This document shows, piece after piece, positions 7,071 to 11,552 of a stretch of 11,552 nucleotides of DNA (positions are counted from its first letter, which is position 1; each line of letters starts with the position of its first letter). Source of the stretch: an uncultured Eubacteriales bacterium. GTDB taxonomy: Bacteria; Bacillota; Clostridia; Oscillospirales; Oscillospiraceae. The position numbers were made by a program, and so were the translations under genes. Below the pieces are notes generated by a model, which did no database searches, was not told the DNA's origin, and worked only from the letters and a program-made list of their open reading frames with translations. The stretch lies in assembly GCA_900545585.1 (NCBI GenBank), contig UQZR01000036.1, positions 1-11,552 on the forward strand, written 5' to 3'.

Positions 7071-7095
7071 CCATCAGTTAACAAGGGCAGACACG
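7071..7095 (+). repeat. MITE left terminal inverted repeat
   Basis: Begins CCATCAGTTAACAAGGGC directly after the TA at 7069-7070. It matches the right end in inverted orientation at 24 of 25 positions; the difference is A at position 10 where the right end has G. Confidence 0.88.
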
Positions 7096-7319
7096 CCTGT
7101 CACCGCGCCTTTTCGGCGATTTTTGCCCTTTTCGCCTTGGCGGGCACGCGCCCGCCTGCGTCTCAAAAACCAAAAATCCCTGGAAAATCCATCGCTGACA
7201 GGTGCGGAGCAGTTTTGCCGGAGCAGAAATGTGTCCAGACAAGAAAAGACCCGCAGGGAATACTTGCCGTATTGCCAAGGGGCTTGACGCAGTATGGGCG
7301 CATTTCTGCCCGTCAAAAC

Positions 7320-7344
7320 CGTGTCTGCCCTTGTCAACTGATGG
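7320..7344 (-). repeat. MITE right terminal inverted repeat
   Basis: Ends CCCTTGTCAACTGATGG directly before the TA at 7345-7346. It is the inverted partner of 7071-7095. Confidence 0.88.
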
Positions 7345-7591
7345 TATCCGCAGGTCAGCACACTGGAGGCGTATGTGGTCTATAAGCCCCATTACGCCTG
7401 CCTGTGCCAGAAGGGCGAGCGCCGCTTTTTCCGCATACTGGATGCGGAGATCAAGGATCGCAACTTTATGCTGGACATTAAATTTCGAGAGCTTACCTTC
7501 ATGGACAAGGACGCCGCGAATGATCGGATCGATCCGGCCCTCTTTTTCCCCGAGAATTCTCCGGCGGCAGATGAGCTGTAAGGCTGCAAAA

Positions 7592-7613
7592 CCGGCCGAT
7601 GCCGATCGGCCGG
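7592..7613. repeat. GC-rich palindromic hairpin
   Basis: CCGGCCGAT pairs perfectly with ATCGGCCGG around GCCG, 10 bases after the stop of the split gene. It lacks a U-tract, so it is at most a stabilising hairpin before the true terminator at 7664. Confidence 0.45.
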
Positions 7614-7663
7614 AGCGTGCGCCCATTTTCCGTAATGGGATAAAAAGATAACAGAAGACAAAG

Positions 7664-7705
7664 AAAGCTGCAAAATCACCGGCAAGGTGATTTTGCAGCT
7701 TTTTT
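7664..7705. terminator. Strong terminator between the split gene and purB, probably bidirectional
   Basis: A perfect 17-base stem (7664-7680 with 7686-7702) encloses the loop GGCAA. On the plus strand the stem ends in and is followed by an uninterrupted T-run (7700-7705). On the minus strand the stem is followed by CTTTGTCTTC, a weaker tail. It therefore ends the split gene and probably also the purA-purB transcript arriving from the other side. Bases 7706-7819, between it and the purB stop, contain nothing I can identify. Confidence 0.9.
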
Positions 7706-7819
7706 CTGATGTGCGTTCAATGAAGATAAGCGTATCCCGCAGGCATTTATCGCCCCGTCCCGCTCTCGGCCGCGGCACCCGTGCTGCGCTCTTTTTCGTA
7801 ATTCAGAAGCTGTACGGCC

Positions 7820-9238
7820 TCACACGCGGATGTCTCCATCGGCGCCCTGCGCCTGACGCAGCAGCGGCGCACAGGCATCCAGAAACTGCCGCACCTGCTG
7901 GGGGCAGCGTCCGATGTAGCGCTGCGGCTCCATCAGCTGCTCCAGCTCCCCGCGGCTCAGGCCGAAGGCGGGATCTCCCGCCAGACGGTCCAGCAGATCG
8001 CAGGGCAGGCCCTCCTTCATGCGGGCCGTGGCGGCCATGGAGTGCCGCCGGATGATCTCGTGCAGCTGCTGGCGGTCGCCGCCGCGCTTTACAGCCTCCA
8101 TCATCAGGTCCTCCGTGGCCAGAAACGGCAGGTACTCCCGCAGGGTGCGGTCCACGATGGCCTCGTTGATGTGCAGACCCGCCGTTACGTTCTGGCACAG
8201 GCGCAGTACCGCGTCGGCGCACAGGAAGCCCTCCGGCAGCGCGATACGGCGGTTGGCGGAATCGTCCAGCGTCCGCTCCATCCACTGCACGCTGGCGGTC
8301 ATGGGCGCGTTCATGGCATCGGCCATCAGATAGCGGCTCAGGGAACAGATGCGCTCGCAGCGCATGGGATTGCGCTTATATGCCATGGCTGACGAGCCGA
8401 TCTGGTCCGCTTCGAAGGGCTCCTCCAGCTGGCGGTCGTGCTGTAGCAGGCGGATGTCATTGGCCATGCGGTAGGCACTCTGGGCGATACCGCTGAGACA
8501 GGAGAGGATGCGGCTGTCCACCTTGCGGGGATAGGTCTGGCCGCACACCGGAAAGCACTCGTTGAAGCCGAAGCTGGCGGCCAGACGGCGGTTCATCTCA
8601 TCGATCTTGGCCTCTCCGCCGTCAAACAGATCCATAAAGCTGGCCTCGGTGCCCGTGGTGCCGCGGCAGCCCAGGAATTTCAGCGTGGACAGCACGTGAT
8701 CCAGCTCCTCCACGTCCGCCAGCAGGTCCTGCATCCACAGTGTGGCCCGCTTGCCCACGGTGACGGGCTGCGCCGGCTGATAGTGGGTGTAGCCCAATGT
8801 CGGCGTGGCGGCGTATTTTTCCGCGAAGGCCGCCAGATTCGCCAGCACCGCCAGCAGCTGTCTCCGCAGATAGACCAGCCCGTCCCGGTACAGGATCAGG
8901 TCGGCGTTATCCGTGACGTAGCAGCTGGTGGCGCCCAGATGGATGATGCCCGCCGCCGATGGGGCCGCCTTGCCGTAGGCGTACACGTGGGCCATCACGT
9001 CGTGGCGCACCTCCCGCTCCCGCTGGGCGGCGATATCGTAGTCGATGTCGGTGATGTGGGCCTCCAGCTCCGCGGCCTGCGCCTCTGTGATGGGGAGCCC
9101 CAGCTCGTGCTGCACGCGGGCCAGCGCCGCCCACAGCCGCCGCCAAGTCTGGTAGCGGCTGTCGTCCGAGAACAGCCGCAGCATATAGTCCGAGGCGTAG
9201 CGGGACGCCAGAGGGGACTGGTAGGTGTCATGGGCCAT
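7820..9238 (-). CDS. purB: Adenylosuccinate lyase
   Basis: This 472-residue member of the fumarase/aspartase superfamily cleaves adenylosuccinate to AMP and SAICAR to AICAR, releasing fumarate. The signature GSSAMAYKRNP (281-291) carries the catalytic serine loop. GYTHYQPAQ (149-157, His152) and TSCYVTDNAD (104-113) supply other active-site residues. Its length and the QIGSSAMxYKRNPMR pattern place it nearer the longer ADSL form (the human enzyme is about 484 residues) than the ~430-residue B. subtilis PurB. It is a soluble cytosolic tetramer by family. The ATG is preceded by AAGGAGGG. It lies 16 bases after purA on the same strand, so purA-purB is an operon supplying both enzymes around the IMP-to-AMP conversion. 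Confidence 0.96.
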   Translation of the reverse strand: MAHDTYQSPLASRYASDYMLRLFSDDSRYQTWRRLWAALARVQHELGLPITEAQAAELEAHITDIDYDIAAQREREVRHDVMAHVYAYGKAAPSAAGIIHLGATSCYVTDNADLILYRDGLVYLRRQLLAVLANLAAFAEKYAATPTLGYTHYQPAQPVTVGKRATLWMQDLLADVEELDHVLSTLKFLGCRGTTGTEASFMDLFDGGEAKIDEMNRRLAASFGFNECFPVCGQTYPRKVDSRILSCLSGIAQSAYRMANDIRLLQHDRQLEEPFEADQIGSSAMAYKRNPMRCERICSLSRYLMADAMNAPMTASVQWMERTLDDSANRRIALPEGFLCADAVLRLCQNVTAGLHINEAIVDRTLREYLPFLATEDLMMEAVKRGGDRQQLHEIIRRHSMAATARMKEGLPCDLLDRLAGDPAFGLSRGELEQLMEPQRYIGRCPQQVRQFLDACAPLLRQAQGADGDIRV

Positions 9239-9254
9239 GGTATCCCTCCTTATT

Positions 9255-10529
9255 TTATCTGACGATCAGGCTCTCCCGCTCGGCGCCCACGGAGACGTAG
9301 CCGATATGGCAGCCGATGGCCTGCTCCACATATTCCACATAGTCCCGGGCCGCCGCAGGCATGTCCTCCCAGGTCCGCACACCGGAGATGTCGCAGCACC
9401 AGCCGGGGCGGTACTCCATCACGGGCTTGGCCTTCGCCAGCACAGAGGGGAAGGGGAACTCATGGGTGATTTCCCCGTCGATCTCATAGGCGGCGCAGAC
9501 GGGGATCTCCTTCATATAGCTGAGGATGTCCAGCTTGGTCAGAGCGATGTTGGTGGCGCCCTGTACCTCCACGCCGTAGCGGGTGGCTACCAAATCGATG
9601 GGGCCCACGCGGCGGGGGCGTCCGGTCTTGGCACCGAACTCCGCGCCGGCCTGACGCAGCTCATCTGCCTCGGGGCCGAACCACTCGCAGGTGAACGGGC
9701 CCTCGCCCACGCAGGAGGAGTAGGCTTTCACCACACCTACCACCTCATCGATTTTGGCGGTAGGCAGCCCCGCGCCAATGGGGCCGTAAGCGGCGATGGT
9801 ATTGGAGGACGTGGTATAGGGGTAGATGCCGTAGTCCAGGTCACGCAGCGCGCCCAGCTGGCCCTCAAACAGGATGGACTTGCCCTCCGCCTGGGCCTGC
9901 CGCAGATAGCGGCCTGTGTCCGTCACATAGGGACGCACCTGCTGGGCGTAGGTGTCCAGCCAGGCGGTCATCTCCTCCATGGTATAGCCCTTGGCGCCGT
10001 AGACCTTCTGCAGGATCAGGTTCTTCCATTCCAGCAGATCCTGAAGGTGGGCCTTCAGGTGCTCCGGATACAGCAGCTCACCGGCCTGGATGGTCTTTTT
10101 CTGGTATTTATCAGAGTAGAACGGCGCGATGCCCTGTTTGGTGGAGCCGTATTGCTTGTCCTTCAGCCGCGCCTCCTCCAGCGCGTCCAGCTCCCGATGC
10201 CACGGCAGCAGCAGCGACGCACGGTGGCTGACCAGCAGGTTTTCCGGCGAGATGCCGACGCCCGCCGCGCGGATGGACTCCATCTCCGACACCAGATTCT
10301 CACAGTCCAGCGCCACGCCGTTGCCCAGAATGTTCATCACACCGGCGCGGAAGATGCCGGAGGGCAGCAGGTGCAGGGCAAATTTGCCCATATCGTTGAT
10401 GACGGTGTGTCCGGCGTTGCCGCCTCCCTGATACCGCACCACCACATCGTACTGTCCCGTCAGGTAGTCCACCATCCGGCCTTTTCCTTCGTCACCCCAG
10501 TTGATGCCTACGATCGCACAATTTGCCAT
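9255..10529 (-). CDS. purA: Adenylosuccinate synthetase
   Basis: This 424-residue cytosolic GTP-dependent enzyme joins IMP and aspartate to form adenylosuccinate, the first committed step to AMP. The P-loop-like WGDEGKGR (11-18) contains catalytic Asp13, and QGGGNAGHTV contains His41, both at their E. coli positions. VGEGPFTCEW and RPRRVGPIDLVATRYG match conserved blocks of the GTP/aspartate site. NWGDEGKGR replaces the common QWGDEGKGK, a conservative variant. I start at MANCAIVGI (ATG 10527-10529) because AGGAGG lies about 9-10 bases upstream; the in-frame ORF reaching 10607 begins inside the promoter. Length is normal for the family. It is the first gene of the operon with purB. Confidence 0.96.
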   Translation of the reverse strand: MANCAIVGINWGDEGKGRMVDYLTGQYDVVVRYQGGGNAGHTVINDMGKFALHLLPSGIFRAGVMNILGNGVALDCENLVSEMESIRAAGVGISPENLLVSHRASLLLPWHRELDALEEARLKDKQYGSTKQGIAPFYSDKYQKKTIQAGELLYPEHLKAHLQDLLEWKNLILQKVYGAKGYTMEEMTAWLDTYAQQVRPYVTDTGRYLRQAQAEGKSILFEGQLGALRDLDYGIYPYTTSSNTIAAYGPIGAGLPTAKIDEVVGVVKAYSSCVGEGPFTCEWFGPEADELRQAGAEFGAKTGRPRRVGPIDLVATRYGVEVQGATNIALTKLDILSYMKEIPVCAAYEIDGEITHEFPFPSVLAKAKPVMEYRPGWCCDISGVRTWEDMPAAARDYVEYVEQAIGCHIGYVSVGAERESLIVR

Positions 10530-10596
10530 GTCTGTATACCCTCCTGTTCTGCGTGTTTTCGTGTGTTTTTCGATACGTTTTTTCAAACGACGGTCT

Positions 10597-10602
10597 ATTA
10601 TA
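10597..10602 (-). promoter_or_regulatory. -10 box of purA-purB
   Basis: A perfect TATAAT on the minus strand lies 68 bases before the purA ATG. The -35 position holds only CCCTT-like sequence, so either the promoter depends on an activator or the -35 is weak. Confidence 0.5.
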
Positions 10603-10792
10603 CACACCGCGGCAGGGTAAGGGAAGTATGGATTTTATATGTGATGTATAAGCGCAGGTGATGAAAGCCGCTGCCTGCCCCTGCTCCTGAAAAGCGGCGG
10701 GGCGGGGAATGTGCAGGCATGCCAGATATTTTCTGCGGATATATATGCAATTTGTGCACAGTTACAAAAGCATTAAAATAGCGGATTTTCTC

Positions 10793-10820
10793 TTTACAAA
10801 TTTGAAGAAGGGTGTATAAT
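10793..10820 (+). promoter_or_regulatory. Promoter of the PotA-like gene
   Basis: TTTACA (10793-10798) and a perfect TATAAT (10815-10820) are spaced by 16 bases. Transcription would start near 10827, about 58 bases before the ATG. Confidence 0.78.
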
Positions 10821-10884
10821 CATCCACATAAATTTGAATATAAAGAATATTTATTCTCCAAGTATACAAAGGCGGTGAGCGGGT

Positions 10885-11552
10885 ATGGGAGAGAATATCA
10901 TCGAGATCGCGGGCCTGCGCAAGAGCTTTGACCACGTGGAGGTGGTCAAGGGCGTAGACATGCAGGTTCATCAGGGGGAGTTCCTGACGCTGCTGGGGCC
11001 CTCCGGCTGCGGTAAGACCACCACACTGCGGATGATCGCGGGGTTTGAGGAGGCAGACAGCGGACACATCACCATCGACGGACAGGAGGTCACCGCGCTG
11101 CCGCCCTACAAGCGGGCAGTCAACACGGTGTTTCAGAGCTACGCGCTGTTCCCGCTGATGAATGTCTATGACAACGTGGCCTACGGACTGACAGTGAAGC
11201 GGCTGCCCAAGGCGGAGATACGGGAAAAGGTGACGCAGGCGCTGCGCACCGTGCAGCTGGAGGGCTTCGAAAAGCGGCGGGTCAGCCAGATGTCGGGCGG
11301 CCAGTGCCAGCGCGTGGCCATTGCCCGAGCGCTGGTGAACGGGCCGAAGGTGCTGTTGCTGGACGAGCCGCTGGGGGCCTTGGATCTGAAGCTGCGCAAG
11401 CAGATGCAGCTGGAGCTGAAGCGGCTGCAGAAGCAGCTGGGCATCACCTTTATTTATGTGACCCACGATCAGGAGGAGGCCATGACAATGTCCGACCGCA
11501 TCGCCGTCATGTGCGCCGGCGAGATCCAGCAGATCGGCACGCCCTCCGAGAT
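10885..11552 (+). CDS. potA: Spermidine/putrescine ABC transporter ATP-binding subunit, partial (3' end outside window)
   Basis: The 222 complete residues present form a full ABC ATPase domain. Visible elements are Walker A GPSGCGKT (38-45), Q-loop Gln84 in TVFQSYALFP, the signature MSGGQ (136-140, Met instead of the usual Leu), Walker B VLLLDEP (156-162), D-loop GALD (164-167) and the H-loop His194 in YVTHDQEEAM. The VNTVFQSYALFPLMNVYDNV stretch and overall pattern fit the PotA/CysA/MalK group, closest to PotA, which drives polyamine import with PotB, PotC and PotD. The C-terminal regulatory OB-fold (TOBE) lies beyond the window. The ATG is preceded by AAAGGCGGTG, one mismatch from a perfect ribosome binding site. 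The PotA call over a sister importer rests on sequence impression; potBCD downstream would confirm it. Confidence 0.88.
   Translation, partial: MGENIIEIAGLRKSFDHVEVVKGVDMQVHQGEFLTLLGPSGCGKTTTLRMIAGFEEADSGHITIDGQEVTALPPYKRAVNTVFQSYALFPLMNVYDNVAYGLTVKRLPKAEIREKVTQALRTVQLEGFEKRRVSQMSGGQCQRVAIARALVNGPKVLLLDEPLGALDLKLRKQMQLELKRLQKQLGITFIYVTHDQEEAMTMSDRIAVMCAGEIQQIGTPSE

Larger units (their letters stand above)
7071..7344. mobile_element. 274-bp MITE with TA target-site duplication
   Basis: The ends 7071-7095 and 7320-7344 are 25-base inverted repeats differing at one position (CCATCAGTTAACAAGG versus CCATCAGTTGACAAGG at the start). TA flanks both sides (7069-7070 and 7345-7346). Deleting the element with one TA restores the disrupted ORF exactly, which fixes the boundaries. 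It encodes no transposase, so it is non-autonomous. A TA duplication is typical of IS630/Tc1-mariner transposases, which presumably moved it in trans. Inside it, GGCGGGC/GCCCGCC (7139-7145 and 7150-7156) form a tight hairpin. Any ORF called across it is spurious. Confidence 0.85.
6796..7581 (+). pseudogene. Unrecognised 169-residue protein gene split by a MITE
   Basis: AAGGAGG (6784-6790) lies 5 bases before the GTG at 6796, which I take as the start; the GTG at 6790 overlaps that site. The first part encodes LQIRKFYYPYYLETAEAKLL and further sequence ending FIKRRAYKIFHQY. At codon 92 it is interrupted by the 274-bp element at 7071-7344. Removing that element plus one TA copy joins CAA-TAT-CCG and continues PQVSTLEAYVVYKPHYACLC, and so on, to a TAA at 7581, giving 169 residues. 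As it stands, translation runs into the element and stops at 7287. The protein is rich in Tyr, Lys and charged residues, with no signal peptide, membrane helix or motif I recognise. Its upstream DNA is kinase relic, so it may have lost its promoter too. Confidence 0.7.
10530..10884. other. Divergent purA/potA intergenic region
   Basis: This 355-base stretch has no supportable gene. It contains the purA leader and -10 box (10597-10602), then a GC-rich patch around 10667-10719. There TGCCTGC/GCAGGCA (10672-10678, 10713-10719) and the overlapping GCCGCT/AGCGGC (10667-10672, 10693-10698) could form alternative hairpins. The potA promoter (10793-10820) and an AT-rich leader follow. I see no purine riboswitch core or PurR box. 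Confidence 0.6.

Noticed and set aside
7074..7361. 95-residue minus-strand ORF across the MITE
   Set aside because: It lies almost wholly within a non-autonomous element and starts and ends in its terminal repeats. It has no transposase features and is likely to recur in databases only as an artefact of MITE copies.
10530..10600. Purine riboswitch or PurR boxes before purA
   Set aside because: No three-way junction core, no paired CGAAC-type boxes, and the leader is only about 60 bases.
10530..10607. Longer PurA with 26 extra N-terminal residues
   Set aside because: The extension starts inside the -10 region and family members begin at MANxAIVG. The AGGAGG just before 10529 decides the start.
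9225..10661. 478-residue plus-strand ORF opposite purA
   Set aside because: It is an antisense shadow of purA, which is unambiguous from its motifs and ribosome binding site.
10667..10719. GC-rich inverted repeats as a terminator between purA and potA
   Set aside because: The genes are divergent, so no terminator is needed, and no T-run follows on either strand.

Overview
The window looks like a chromosomal piece of a GC-rich gut Firmicute, most likely Clostridia and probably Oscillospiraceae-like. This is inferred from strong AGGAGG-type ribosome binding sites, Firmicute-type -10 boxes, U-tailed hairpin terminators, a KtrAB potassium system, an LtaS-type sulfatase with SLH-like repeats, a PdaB-like deacetylase relic and a TnpX-type serine recombinase relic. 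No plasmid or phage backbone, rRNA, tRNA or CRISPR array was seen.

Layout. Bases 1-550 (minus strand) are the wreck of a transposon: a small accessory ORF followed by the first ~60 residues of a large serine recombinase, cut off exactly where a 13-bp inverted repeat begins. Bases 566-703 hold a racemase-family scrap. Bases 758-2758 are an intact potassium-uptake operon, ktrB-ktrA (minus). From a divergent promoter region, 3007-5673 encodes an 888-residue polytopic LtaS-like sulfatase with a C-terminal SLH-like module, closed by a strong terminator.

Bases 5708-7581 form a gene graveyard. It holds a polysaccharide deacetylase cut after about 68 residues, a FGGY carbohydrate kinase lacking its N-terminal half and broken by a frameshift or deletion, and an unrecognised 169-residue gene split by a 274-bp MITE. 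The MITE has 25-bp terminal inverted repeats and a TA target duplication; removing it with one TA copy restores the reading frame exactly. A 17-bp-stem terminator separates this zone from purA-purB (10529 to 7820, minus), the two enzymes acting around the IMP-to-AMP conversion. A divergent gene at 10885, running off the window, encodes a PotA-like polyamine ABC transporter ATPase behind a clear promoter.

The intact genes are housekeeping functions: K+ uptake, envelope polymer synthesis, AMP synthesis and polyamine import. The main novelty is the LtaS/SLH architecture and the MITE-split unknown gene. I found no complete undescribed multi-gene system.
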